Assembly (NCBI RefSeq): GCF_009901565.1
Contig: NZ_WXEW01000001.1
Location: 558,001-622,000 of the forward strand
Direction of reading: 5' to 3'
Origin: Herbidospora solisilvae
GTDB taxonomy: Bacteria; Actinomycetota; Actinomycetes; Streptosporangiales; Streptosporangiaceae
Length of the DNA stretch: 64,000 nucleotides
In this document: positions 55,853 through 64,000 of the stretch, piece after piece
How positions within the stretch are numbered: position 1 is the first letter of the stretch
How the letters are laid out: each line of letters starts with the position of its first letter
Translations under genes and position numbers: made by a program
Notes under the pieces: model-generated
Told to the model about the DNA's origin: nothing
Databases searched by the model: none
What the model saw: the letters and a program-made list of their open reading frames with translations, nothing else

Positions 55853-58800
55853 TCAGCCGGGCAGGCCGATCTGCTCGCGGCCCTTCCGCTTCAGCGCCTC
55901 GGCCTCCTCGCGGGCGAGCTTCTCCTCCGCCGGCCGTCCGGCCGCGGCGTAGGCCTCGGCCAGGCTGTCGAGGGCCGCGGCGATGAAGGCCTGCCAGCCG
56001 CGCACCCGCCACAGGCGCACCGACTCCTCCAGATGCGTGACGGCGTCGTCGACCCGGCCCTCGGCCAGGTCGACCTCGCCGAGCACCCACAGGGCGTCGG
56101 CGCGGTGGTGGGCCAGCCGGTGGTTGCGGCACAACTCCTCGGCGGCCTCGGCCGCGCCGCGGGCCCTCGGGTCGCCGGCCACCGCGTAGAGGCGGGCCAG
56201 CGCGACCATGCCGGTGGCGTCGACCAGGGCGTCGCCGAAACGGCGGTCGGTCATGGTGCGGCTCAGGTAGGCCATGCCCTGTTCGTACTGGCGCAGGTGG
56301 GCGTGGGCCAGGCCGAGGAACTGGAGCGCGGTCGCCTCGAACCGCGCGTTGCCCACCCGTTCGGCCAGCTCCAAGCCCTTGTGCAGGTGGACGATCGCCA
56401 TGTCGAGGTCGGACAACCCGTAGGTCACGGCCATGCAGACGTGGGCGCGGGCCTGACCGCTCAGGTGGCCGGCCCCCTCGGCCAGGCGCAGGGCGGTCCG
56501 GCCGGATTCCAGGCCCTGGGCCAGGGCGCCCCGGGCGGCCTCGCCCCAGGCCCGCATCACGTGGGCGTCGGCCAGCCCGCGATCCTCGCCGACCTCGGTG
56601 AACAGCGGGATGAGCTGCTCGGCGCCGTCGTAGTGGGCGGCCATCGCCTCGTTGTCCATCCAGCTCGTCGCCGAGATGAGGCCGCGCAGCACGGTCGCCT
56701 CGCCGAGCCGGTCGCCCGCCGCCCGGCAGGCCTCCAGCAGCGGCTCGTGCATCGTGCGCCAGTCGTCGAACCGGCCGCGCACGTCGAGGTAGCGCTCCAG
56801 GGAGCAGGCGGTGTCCCAGGCCACGGCGGTCAGCCCCAGCGCGCACGCCTGCCGGACGGCGGCGACCAGGGCGGCCCGTTCGGCGTCGAACCAGGCGAGC
56901 GGGTCGTGGCCCGCCAGCGGCTCCCACGGCTCCGCGGGCTCCTCCTCGGGCGGCCGCCAGCGGGGCGCGTCGCCGTGGATGATGGCCAGCGAGGTGCCGT
57001 GCACCCGCTCGGTGGCGTGTTCCGCCAGGGCGAGCCAGCCGCCGAAGGCGCGGGCCAGCGCCGCCGGCACGGCCGTGTCGTCGTCCTCCAGGGCGCCGCG
57101 CTCGCGGGCGTACAGGCGCACCAGGTCGTGGAAGCGGTAGCGGGACTGCCCGGCCGCGTCGGCGCCGCTGATGAGGAGGAGCTGGCGGTCCACCAGGGAC
57201 TCGACGAGCTCCTCCCCGGCCGCCAGCGGCAGGTCGAGCAGGGCGGCGGCGGTCCAGGCGGCGAAGTCGGGGGCGTCCAGGGCGCCGAGCAGGCGGAAGG
57301 CCCGGCGGGTGGCCGGGTCGAGGCCGAGGTAGCTGAGCGCCAGGCTCGCCCGCACCGCCAGGTCGCCGGTGGCGAACTGGTCGAGCCGCCGCCGTTCGTC
57401 GGTGAGCTGGCCGGCCAGCCGCTTGAGCGGCCAGTTGGGGCGCACCGCCAGGCGCGCCCCGGCGACCCGGACGGCCAGCGGGATGCGGTCGGACAGGCGG
57501 GCGATCTCGGCGGCGGCCTCGGGTTCGGCGGCCACCCGCCCGGCCCCGGCGATCCGCGAGAGCAGCTGCACGGCCTGGGCGGGCAGCAGCACCGACAACT
57601 CGATGAGCGTCGCCCCGGACAGGCCGGTCAGCCGGGTCCGGCTGGTGACGATGACGGCGCAGCTCGACGAGCCGGGCAGCAGCGGGCGCACCTGCCGCTC
57701 GGAGGCGGCGTTGTCGAGCACGATCAGCATCCGGCGGTCGGCGACCTGGCTGCGGAAGTAGGCCGCGCGCTCCTCCGTGGTCTCCGGCATCGCGGTCCGG
57801 GGCACGCCGAGCGCGGTCAGGAAGGAGGCCAGCACCTGCCCCGCGTCGGCGGGCGACGGCTCGACGCCGTGCAGGTTCACGTGGAGCTGGCCGTCGGGGT
57901 AGTCGCGGGCGATGCGGTGGGCGGCGTGCACGGCCAGCGTCGTCTTGCCGACCCCGCCCATGCCCGCGATCACGCACACCCGGACGTGCCCCGGGCCGGA
58001 GGGCGGGGGGCCGCCCAGCAGGGTGGTGATCCGGCCGAGCTGGTCGTCGCGGCCGGTGAAGTCGGAGATGTCGGCCGGGAGCTGCGCGGGCGTGGCCTCG
58101 CGCGGTTGCGGCGGGGGCGGCGGCGCGGCCGGGTCGTCCGGGAGGGTGCCGGTGAGGATCGCCTGGTGGAGGTCGCGCAGCTCGTCGCCCGGGTCGAGGC
58201 CGAGCTCGGTGGCGAACACCCGGCGCGCGTCGTGGAAGACGGCCAGCGCCTCGGCCTGCCGCCCCGACCGGGCCAGGGCCGTCATGAGCTGGGCGCGCGG
58301 GTGCTCCCGGAGCGGCTGCTCGTCGACGAGCGCGGTCAGCTCCGGCACGAGCGCCGACGACAGGCCGCGCGCGAGGTCGGCGTCGACGCGGTTCTCCAGC
58401 GCGGCGAGGCGCTCCTCCTCCAGCCGCCGGGCGTGCTCGCGCAGCCCGTCGGTGACGTTGAGGCCGTCGTAGACGGGACCGCGCCAGAGCTCCAGCGCCC
58501 GCGCGAGCACCGCCGAGGCCTCCTCGTGGTCACCGGCGGCCAGGAGGGCGCGGCCCCGCCGGGCCAGGGTCTCGAACACCTCGGCGTCGAGTTCCCCCGG
58601 GTGGACGGTGAGCGTCCAGCCGGTGCCGGTGCGGGTGAGGCGGTCCTGGCCGAGCACCCGGCGCAGCTGGTGCGCGTACAGCCGCAGGTTGTCGGCGGCG
58701 GTGCGGGGCGGACGGTGTCCCCAGAGCGCTTCGACCAGGACGTCGGCGGACACCGGGCGACCGGCGCGGCACAGCAGTTCAGCCAGCATGACGCACTGCT

Positions 58801-58870
58801 TGCCGGCGCTCAGCGTCAGCACCCCGGCGTCGTCCGACACGCGGAGCGGCCCCAGGACGGCGAATTCCAT
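55853..58870 (-). CDS. SARP-family activator with NB-ARC and TPR domains (AfsR-like)
   Basis: A 1005-residue AfsR-type regulator. Residues 1-92 are an OmpR-like DNA-binding domain (EFAVLGPLRV...SADVLVEALWG...AADNLRLYAHQLRRVLG), 95-240 a bacterial transcriptional activation domain, 265-560 an NB-ARC ATPase with P-loop GMGGVGKTT (303-311) and LIVLDNAAS Walker B, and about 690-1000 TPR repeats. SARPs activate secondary-metabolite genes; the large AfsR form integrates signals through ATP hydrolysis. No biosynthetic cluster is adjacent, so targets are elsewhere or pleiotropic. The stop lies 4 bases from the convergent phytase stop. Confidence 0.92.
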   Translation of the reverse strand: MEFAVLGPLRVSDDAGVLTLSAGKQCVMLAELLCRAGRPVSADVLVEALWGHRPPRTAADNLRLYAHQLRRVLGQDRLTRTGTGWTLTVHPGELDAEVFETLARRGRALLAAGDHEEASAVLARALELWRGPVYDGLNVTDGLREHARRLEEERLAALENRVDADLARGLSSALVPELTALVDEQPLREHPRAQLMTALARSGRQAEALAVFHDARRVFATELGLDPGDELRDLHQAILTGTLPDDPAAPPPPPQPREATPAQLPADISDFTGRDDQLGRITTLLGGPPPSGPGHVRVCVIAGMGGVGKTTLAVHAAHRIARDYPDGQLHVNLHGVEPSPADAGQVLASFLTALGVPRTAMPETTEERAAYFRSQVADRRMLIVLDNAASERQVRPLLPGSSSCAVIVTSRTRLTGLSGATLIELSVLLPAQAVQLLSRIAGAGRVAAEPEAAAEIARLSDRIPLAVRVAGARLAVRPNWPLKRLAGQLTDERRRLDQFATGDLAVRASLALSYLGLDPATRRAFRLLGALDAPDFAAWTAAALLDLPLAAGEELVESLVDRQLLLISGADAAGQSRYRFHDLVRLYARERGALEDDDTAVPAALARAFGGWLALAEHATERVHGTSLAIIHGDAPRWRPPEEEPAEPWEPLAGHDPLAWFDAERAALVAAVRQACALGLTAVAWDTACSLERYLDVRGRFDDWRTMHEPLLEACRAAGDRLGEATVLRGLISATSWMDNEAMAAHYDGAEQLIPLFTEVGEDRGLADAHVMRAWGEAARGALAQGLESGRTALRLAEGAGHLSGQARAHVCMAVTYGLSDLDMAIVHLHKGLELAERVGNARFEATALQFLGLAHAHLRQYEQGMAYLSRTMTDRRFGDALVDATGMVALARLYAVAGDPRARGAAEAAEELCRNHRLAHHRADALWVLGEVDLAEGRVDDAVTHLEESVRLWRVRGWQAFIAAALDSLAEAYAAAGRPAEEKLAREEAEALKRKGREQIGLPG

Positions 58871-58961
58871 CAGGCTCCAGTGGAACGGCGATGACGATGA
58901 TCAAAGCCGCTCAAATGTGCACGATGGAGTCACAACCGTCAACCCATGGGTCAGAAAGACA

Positions 58962-58992
58962 CCGGCGGGAACCGTGGGACGGTCCCCGCCGG
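58962..58992 (-). terminator. hairpin terminator after the RHS gene
   Basis: CCGGCGGGAACCGT (58962-58975) pairs with ACGGTCCCCGCCGG (58979-58992) with one A-C mismatch and a 3-base loop, 13 bases past the RHS stop. It closes the RHS unit before the SARP gene, leaving no room for an immunity gene. Confidence 0.7.
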
Positions 58993-59005
58993 GATCACCG
59001 GTCCG

Positions 59006-62000
59006 TCACACCCGGCCGCCGTAGAAGACGGCCAGGTAGTAGGTGGTGGCGAGGTTGCGGCAGGTGCCGCGCTTCCACCAGGCGTACGCCGGGCAGACGC
59101 CGTTCCAGAGCACGTTGTAGAAGACGGCGTCGGCCTGGTACTTGCTGGAGATGTAGCCCATCCTCCGCAGGGCGTATCCGTAGTCGTGCATCATGCAGGC
59201 CTGCCGGAAGTCGAAGCCCAGCGGGCGGTCGGGGCTGCTGGTGCAGTAGTCGTACAGGATGCCGCGCACCCACCAGCCCCGGGGGGTCTTCACCCAGCGC
59301 ACGGTGCGCCAGCTCCCGTGGTACCAGGCGCGCGTGACGCCGCAGTGGTTGAAGGCGAAGTGCGAGAAGGTGCGGCACCAGTACCACTTGCGGCCGTCGA
59401 GGTCGGCGTTGGACGTCGGCGCCTGGGCGGCGTAGTCGTAGGCGTTGGCGCTGCCCCCCTCGACCGGGTCGGTCTGCAGGAACCGGCCGAGTTTGGGCTG
59501 GTAGAGCCGCACGCCCATGAGGATCGTGCCGTCGGGGGTGTCGGTGACCCGCTCGGCGGCGCCGTGCCAGCCGTAGCGGCCGGCCGGCTGGCCCGGTCGC
59601 GGGTTGCCGAACTCGTCGAAGTCGAGCGCCAGCGGCACGCCGGTCGTCAGGTCGAGCACGACGTTGATGTCGTCGTGCAGGTTGGTGAGCTGGAGCCGGA
59701 TCTCGCCGGTGGCGGAGGTGACCGCCGCCAGGCCGCCCGACACCGAGTGCACGTTCCGGCTGACCCGCCCGGTGGCGACGTCCTCCACCACCCAGGCGGG
59801 GGTGTCGTCGTCGGCGTCGAAGTGCTCGACGCGCCGGGCCGTGGCGGCCCAGGTCCCGCCGGTGCGCGCCTCGGTCAGGGTGCTGTTGCGGCGGAGCTGG
59901 GGGTCCAGCGTGTACGACTGCCGCGCGTCCCCCGACGTCATCGCCTTGACCAGGTCGGTCGCGTAGTAGTCGACGGCCAGGCCGTCGGGCGTGGAGACGG
60001 TGCGGCCGAAGGCGTCGTACACGTAGCCCTGGTCGACGAGCCGGTCGCCGGTGTCGTAGGCGTGGGTGCGGGTGGTGGCGTCGCCGCCGTCGCAGCCGCC
60101 GCTGGTGAGCGAGGTGCGGTTGGAGTTGGCGTCGTAGCCGTAGGCGCGGCGGGTGCAGACGCCGCCGACGGTGTCGTCGACGGAGGAGATGCGCCCGATC
60201 TTGTCGTAGCCGACGACCTGCGCCGACAGGCCGGTGCGGGTGAGCTGCTGGCCGTGGATCGACCAGGTGACCGCGTCGTCCAGGAGCTTCACCCCGGCGG
60301 CGTTCTGGTAGACGCGCCGGGTCGGCGCGCCGGTCGGGTCCTTGCCGACCGTGTACGACACGCCGCCCGGCAGCTGCTCGGCGACGATGCCGCCCTCGGC
60401 GTCGTAGGTCGCGGTGAAGCGCCCGGCGACCGAGTCGGTCATCGCGGTGAGCAGGCCGCGGGGGTCGGCGTCGAGGTCGTACTCGTAGGTCATCGTGGAC
60501 GGGGCGCCGTCGGTCTTCCTGATCACCCGGTCGAGGGCGTCGTATTCGACCCGGGTGACGCCGCCGTCGGCGTCGGTGTAGGAGGTCTGCCGGCCCAGGG
60601 CGTCGTACTCCCGCGTGATGGACGCGCCGGTGGAGGCGGTGGTCCTGGTCAGCCGGCCGGCCGCGTCGTAGCTGTTGGTGACGGCGGGCACGGCCGTGCC
60701 GAGGCCCCCGGTGACCGTGGTGGTGAGCACCTGGCCGGCCGTGTCGTAGGTGGTGGCGGTGGTGCGGGTGACGCCGTTGGCCGTCTCGGTGACCGAGGCG
60801 ACCCGGCCGCCCTCCTCGTAGGCGTACACCTTCGTGACCAGCTCGGACGGGTTGGAGCCGCCGCCCGAGACGTTCTGCTTGGCCTGGGTGCGGCAGAGCA
60901 GGCCGGCCCATTCCGGTCTGCCGCCGCAGGCGCCGGAGCCGTCGGCGGTGTAGTAGGCGCTGGTGGTGGTGCCGGCGTCGTCTCCGGACGACTTCGGCAT
61001 GGTGGCGCTGACGACCCGGCCGTCGGCGTCGTATCCGGTGGTCCGGGTGACGGCCAGGCCGCCCGGGTCGGTCACCGTCCTGACCACCTTGCCGGTGGCC
61101 CAGTCGTAGAAGGTCCGGGTGAGGCGCACGTCGGCGTCCGCGCCGCCGCCGGGCGACCACGCGCCGACCGCGGTGGTGGTGACCAGGCCGGAGACCTTGG
61201 CGTCGGCGGGCCGGCCCTCGTCGAGCGTGTTGACCTGGTGCTTGCGGGCGGGGGTCGGGACGCCGTTCAGCCGCACCAGGTGCAGCGGGCCGAACTCGCC
61301 CAGCATGCGCTGGCCGTCGGCGGAGTACACGGTCTCCTCCGACAGCAGCCGGGCCCGCTCGGCGGTCGAGCTGTTGATCAGGCCCAGCCGGGTCAGCTCC
61401 TCGGCGGCGCCGGGTCCCTGGCCGAAGGCCAGCGCCCGGTTGCCCGCCGACAGGTTGGACACGGTGTTGCCGTGGGCGTCGTACTGGCTGGCCGACAGGC
61501 CGCCGCCGGGTTCGGCCCGGTTGACGGTCGCGCCGTTGGCGTTCAGGTAGGTGACGGTGGCCCGGCCGTAGTCGGAGGCGGCCAGCCCGCCGCGCCCGGT
61601 GTGGTTGGCGGGCACCTGGTCGGGCGGGAAGATCGCGGTGGCGTCGGACGGCGGGTCGGTCTGGCCCCACGTCAGCGTGGCGGCGGGCGAGAGGTTGTAG
61701 GGCGCGCCGCCGCCGCTGGTCGGCACGTCGTACACGACCGAGGTGACGGCGGTGCCGTTGGTCTCGCTCAGGGTGCCGGGGCGCAGGGTCGGCCGCGAGA
61801 CGGCCAGCAGCATGCCGTCGGCGGCGGTGTCGGCGTTCCCGGCCCGGCCGTAGGTGAGGGTCCACGGCAGCTCACCGGGCGGGGTGAAGCGGTTGACCCG
61901 GCCGCCGAGGTCGTAGTCGTAGCGGGTCTTCACGGCGGGGGTGGCGGGGTCCCAGCGCTCCCGGAGCCGGCCGAGGTCGTCGTAGCGGTACTCGGACAGG

Positions 62001-64000
62001 CCACGCGGCGCGGCGACGCCGCCCTCCCACAGGCTGATCTGCTTGACCTGCCCGGCGACGTCGCCGAGCTGGGCGCCCGCCGTCGTCGTGGTGGCGTAGG
62101 TGACCACGATCAGGCGGCAGCCCTCGGGCAGGGCGGCCAGGGTGGCGACGTCGCAGTCGCTCGGCGAGGCGACCGACCAGGCGGGGGCGATGATCCTGGT
62201 GGGCCGGGCGAGCCGGGCGCCGTCGGCGCCGGTCACCGGCTCCCAGACGAAGACGGTGCCGCCCTTGCCGCCGGCCGGGTAGACCGCCCGTACGAGATAG
62301 GCGTCGTTGACCTTGGCGAACACGGTGCGGTCGGCGGTGGTGGAGTCGGTCAGGGTGTAGCGGTCGGCCGCCGCGTCGTAGGTCAGCCGGAGGTTGCCGG
62401 CGTCCGACTGCGGCGTCCAGGAACCGTCGGTGTTCTTCGTGAAGCCGACCGAGGCGCCGTCGCCGGTGATCTCCACCGAGGTGGCGGAGGTGGCGTGCAG
62501 TTCGGTGAAGGTGCCGTCGCCCGACTGGGCCAGGCCGTTCGGCGTCCACTCGGCGCCGAAGATGGGGGCCACGCCGGGCAGGGACGAGCCCTTGCGCGGG
62601 TCGCGCGAGGAGAAGGAGCGCATCAGGCCGACACCGAACATGCTGGCGTCGGTGGTGGTCATCCGGAAGTCGCCGTTGAGCAGGTTGACCGTGCCTGGGC
62701 CGATCGGGCCGGTGGTGGCGCCCTCGGCGTCGCGGTCGACGGTCAGGTCCACCTTCGCGGAGGCGGCGGTGCCGCCCGAGGTGGTGAACTCGGCGCGGAT
62801 CTCGATCGCGCCGTCCTCGGTCAGCGTGCGGGTGACGTCCCAGACCAGGTCGGGCGAGACGCCGGCGGTCATGGCCACCGGCCAGGTGACCGCCGCGCCG
62901 TCGGAGCGGCGGCGCACGTCGGCGGCGGGCACCTGGTGCCAGTCGTCGGCCTCGCCGCGCCGGTAGGAGAAGGAGACGGCGGTGACGCCGGCGCTGCCGG
63001 CGGCGGCCAGCACGGTGCGCCGGGCCGTGGAGCTCGCGTCCTGCGGCGAGGTCACCGCGAACCTGCCCACGCCGAAGTCGTACTGGGCGGGTTCCGACAG
63101 GTTGCCGGCCTTGTCCTTCACCCAGGCCCGCAGGGTGTGCGGCCCGTCGGTGGCCGGCGTCCAGGTGACCGTGTGGGCGCTCCCGGTGTTCGCCGCCGAC
63201 TGCTGGGCGCCGCCGTCGAACGACCACAACACGGCCGACACGTCGGCGCCCGCCGGGGTGACGGTGAACGTCCCGGCCTGCCCGGCGCCCTTCGACCACG
63301 TGCCGGCCGGGTAGTCGGACGAGCTCACCTCGGGCGCGTCGGGCGCGGCGGCGTCGACGGTGAAGGCGAACCAGGCCGACCACGCGCCGTAGGCGGTGCC
63401 GTCGTAGGTGCGCACCCGCCAGTTGTAGGAGGTGTTGGCGAGCGGGGTGGCGACCCGCCAGGTGCCGGTGCCGTTGTTGGCGACGCCCGACACCGAGCCA
63501 CCGGTGATCTTGGTGGCCTTGGTGGAGTTCCACACCTCGAAGTCGGCCCGCTGCGCCGTGCCGTCGGCGTCGGAGACCTTCGCCGACATGTTCGGCTGCG
63601 CCGCCCCCACCAGGGCCGGGCTGGAGCAGGTGGAGCAGGGCGCCATCGCCAGGGCGGTGGGCGTGCCCGGGAGCGTGTTGTAGGTGATGGAGATGTTCGG
63701 GTTGTTGGCGAACCGCTTCCAGTAGGTGTTGTCGGTCTCGCTGGACGCCTTGACCATGAAGGTCACCGAGGTGCCGCCCGCGTCCATGACGCCCTGGAGG
63801 GCCGAGGCCACGTTCCAGCCGACCCACGCCGCCGGGCAGCTCGACGGCCCGCCCTGGCCGCTCGACGACCAGCCGTGCGCGACGTTCTTCGCGCCGATCG
63901 ACAGGTTGGAGGCCGGCTGGTTGTTCCAGTTGGTCGACGACGACACCGCGGCGGTCCGGTGCAGCTCCACGTTCCGGGCCGAGCACGACCAGGCCCAGTG
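59006..64000 (-). CDS. RHS-repeat polymorphic toxin with C-terminal phospholipase A2-like domain (5' end outside window)
   Basis: The final 1664 residues are visible and the N-terminus lies beyond base 64000. Order: a cysteine-containing segment with SSSTNWNNQPA, Ig/FN3-like modules (about 110-330 and on), many YD repeats (YRYDDLGRL, YDYDLGGRV, SYDAAGRL, EYDALGRQ, GYDANSNRT), the RHS core end GVRLYQPKLGRFLQTDPVEGG followed by NAYDYAAQAPTSNADLDG, then a 128-residue tail (59009-59392). The tail contains CTSSPDRPLGFDFRQAC, the MHDYGY dyad (59183-59188) and YQADAVFYNVL, the pattern of prokaryotic PLA2 with catalytic His/Asp and calcium-binding Asp. It should hydrolyse phospholipids in a target cell. 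No immunity gene adjoins. Confidence 0.88.
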   Translation of the reverse strand, partial: HWAWSCSARNVELHRTAAVSSSTNWNNQPASNLSIGAKNVAHGWSSSGQGGPSSCPAAWVGWNVASALQGVMDAGGTSVTFMVKASSETDNTYWKRFANNPNISITYNTLPGTPTALAMAPCSTCSSPALVGAAQPNMSAKVSDADGTAQRADFEVWNSTKATKITGGSVSGVANNGTGTWRVATPLANTSYNWRVRTYDGTAYGAWSAWFAFTVDAAAPDAPEVSSSDYPAGTWSKGAGQAGTFTVTPAGADVSAVLWSFDGGAQQSAANTGSAHTVTWTPATDGPHTLRAWVKDKAGNLSEPAQYDFGVGRFAVTSPQDASSTARRTVLAAAGSAGVTAVSFSYRRGEADDWHQVPAADVRRRSDGAAVTWPVAMTAGVSPDLVWDVTRTLTEDGAIEIRAEFTTSGGTAASAKVDLTVDRDAEGATTGPIGPGTVNLLNGDFRMTTTDASMFGVGLMRSFSSRDPRKGSSLPGVAPIFGAEWTPNGLAQSGDGTFTELHATSATSVEITGDGASVGFTKNTDGSWTPQSDAGNLRLTYDAAADRYTLTDSTTADRTVFAKVNDAYLVRAVYPAGGKGGTVFVWEPVTGADGARLARPTRIIAPAWSVASPSDCDVATLAALPEGCRLIVVTYATTTTAGAQLGDVAGQVKQISLWEGGVAAPRGLSEYRYDDLGRLRERWDPATPAVKTRYDYDLGGRVNRFTPPGELPWTLTYGRAGNADTAADGMLLAVSRPTLRPGTLSETNGTAVTSVVYDVPTSGGGAPYNLSPAATLTWGQTDPPSDATAIFPPDQVPANHTGRGGLAASDYGRATVTYLNANGATVNRAEPGGGLSASQYDAHGNTVSNLSAGNRALAFGQGPGAAEELTRLGLINSSTAERARLLSEETVYSADGQRMLGEFGPLHLVRLNGVPTPARKHQVNTLDEGRPADAKVSGLVTTTAVGAWSPGGGADADVRLTRTFYDWATGKVVRTVTDPGGLAVTRTTGYDADGRVVSATMPKSSGDDAGTTTSAYYTADGSGACGGRPEWAGLLCRTQAKQNVSGGGSNPSELVTKVYAYEEGGRVASVTETANGVTRTTATTYDTAGQVLTTTVTGGLGTAVPAVTNSYDAAGRLTRTTASTGASITREYDALGRQTSYTDADGGVTRVEYDALDRVIRKTDGAPSTMTYEYDLDADPRGLLTAMTDSVAGRFTATYDAEGGIVAEQLPGGVSYTVGKDPTGAPTRRVYQNAAGVKLLDDAVTWSIHGQQLTRTGLSAQVVGYDKIGRISSVDDTVGGVCTRRAYGYDANSNRTSLTSGGCDGGDATTRTHAYDTGDRLVDQGYVYDAFGRTVSTPDGLAVDYYATDLVKAMTSGDARQSYTLDPQLRRNSTLTEARTGGTWAATARRVEHFDADDDTPAWVVEDVATGRVSRNVHSVSGGLAAVTSATGEIRLQLTNLHDDINVVLDLTTGVPLALDFDEFGNPRPGQPAGRYGWHGAAERVTDTPDGTILMGVRLYQPKLGRFLQTDPVEGGSANAYDYAAQAPTSNADLDGRKWYWCRTFSHFAFNHCGVTRAWYHGSWRTVRWVKTPRGWWVRGILYDYCTSSPDRPLGFDFRQACMMHDYGYALRRMGYISSKYQADAVFYNVLWNGVCPAYAWWKRGTCRNLATTYYLAVFYGGRV

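Noticed and set aside
56033-58894. Long open frame on the + strand opposite the SARP gene
   Set aside because: Compositionally a shadow frame (Gly/Val/Arg/His-rich), while the - strand encodes a full SARP-NB-ARC-TPR protein.
1-64000. CRISPR arrays, insertion sequences, prophage or plasmid origin
   Set aside because: No regularly spaced repeats, transposase or integrase motifs, or phage structural genes were seen on either strand.

Overview
The window is a 64-kb piece of a high-GC actinobacterial chromosome. GC-rich codon use, frequent GTG starts, SARP and LAL regulators, ECF sigma factors, Tat-secreted enzymes and an RHS toxin suggest a filamentous Streptosporangiales-like or Streptomyces-like organism; the genus cannot be fixed from sequence alone. 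I annotate 54 protein-coding genes plus one short upstream ORF. Two genes run off the ends: a TatD-like hydrolase at base 1 and an RHS protein at base 64000. I saw no rRNA, tRNA, CRISPR array, insertion sequence or prophage gene.

Layout. 1-2.3 kb: an operon of an inositol-phosphate-synthase-like cyclase, EboA and a TatD hydrolase. 2.7-8.9 kb: a secreted zinc peptidase, an M48 membrane peptidase with a small partner, an ECF sigma factor with a putative anti-sigma factor, and an EF-hand/GNAT pair. 8.9-10.8 kb: a GntR-TetR chimeric regulator divergent from an alpha/beta hydrolase. 10.9-13.7 kb: an FtsX-ectodomain-like exported protein interrupted by an in-frame TGA, a GH128 glucanase and KptA. 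13.8-21.3 kb: a likely sugar-acid uptake and catabolism island (SDR, ManD-type dehydratase, TetR-LacI chimeric regulator, ABC importer without its own ATPase, deaminase) with palindromic LacI-type operator sequence at its head. 21.3-24.7 kb: hydrolase, methyltransferases and YchJ. 24.7-28.3 kb: a PEP-synthase/rifampin-phosphotransferase-like enzyme and a Tat-exported PhoX-like protein with a candidate PHO box. 28.4-35.5 kb: MarR/EamA pair, a carotenoid oxygenase-thiolase-HxlR operon and a divergent thiolase-DUF1295 operon.

35.5-42.4 kb: GNAT and repeat protein, an ABC exporter, an orphan histidine kinase, and an HTH/membrane protein pair. 42.7-49.6 kb: a GH71/99-like enzyme, RecD2 and a LAL regulator. 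49.6-53 kb: a thiolase-like protein opposite a TetR regulator, an aldo/keto reductase and a YjbR protein. 53.1-55.8 kb: a chitin-type LPMO, a DUF305 lipoprotein and a beta-propeller phytase. 55.9-64 kb: a SARP-NB-ARC-TPR activator and an RHS protein ending in a phospholipase A2-like toxin domain.

Common themes are polymer attack (LPMO, GH128, GH71/99), phosphate scavenging (PhoX, phytase), small regulator-plus-target modules with visible palindromes, leaderless-type promoters, and convergent genes whose 3' ends overlap. The features I consider most worth a second look are the RHS-PLA2 toxin with no adjacent immunity gene, the two TetR chimeras, the Ebo-type cluster with a different cyclase, and the interrupted FtsX-like gene.
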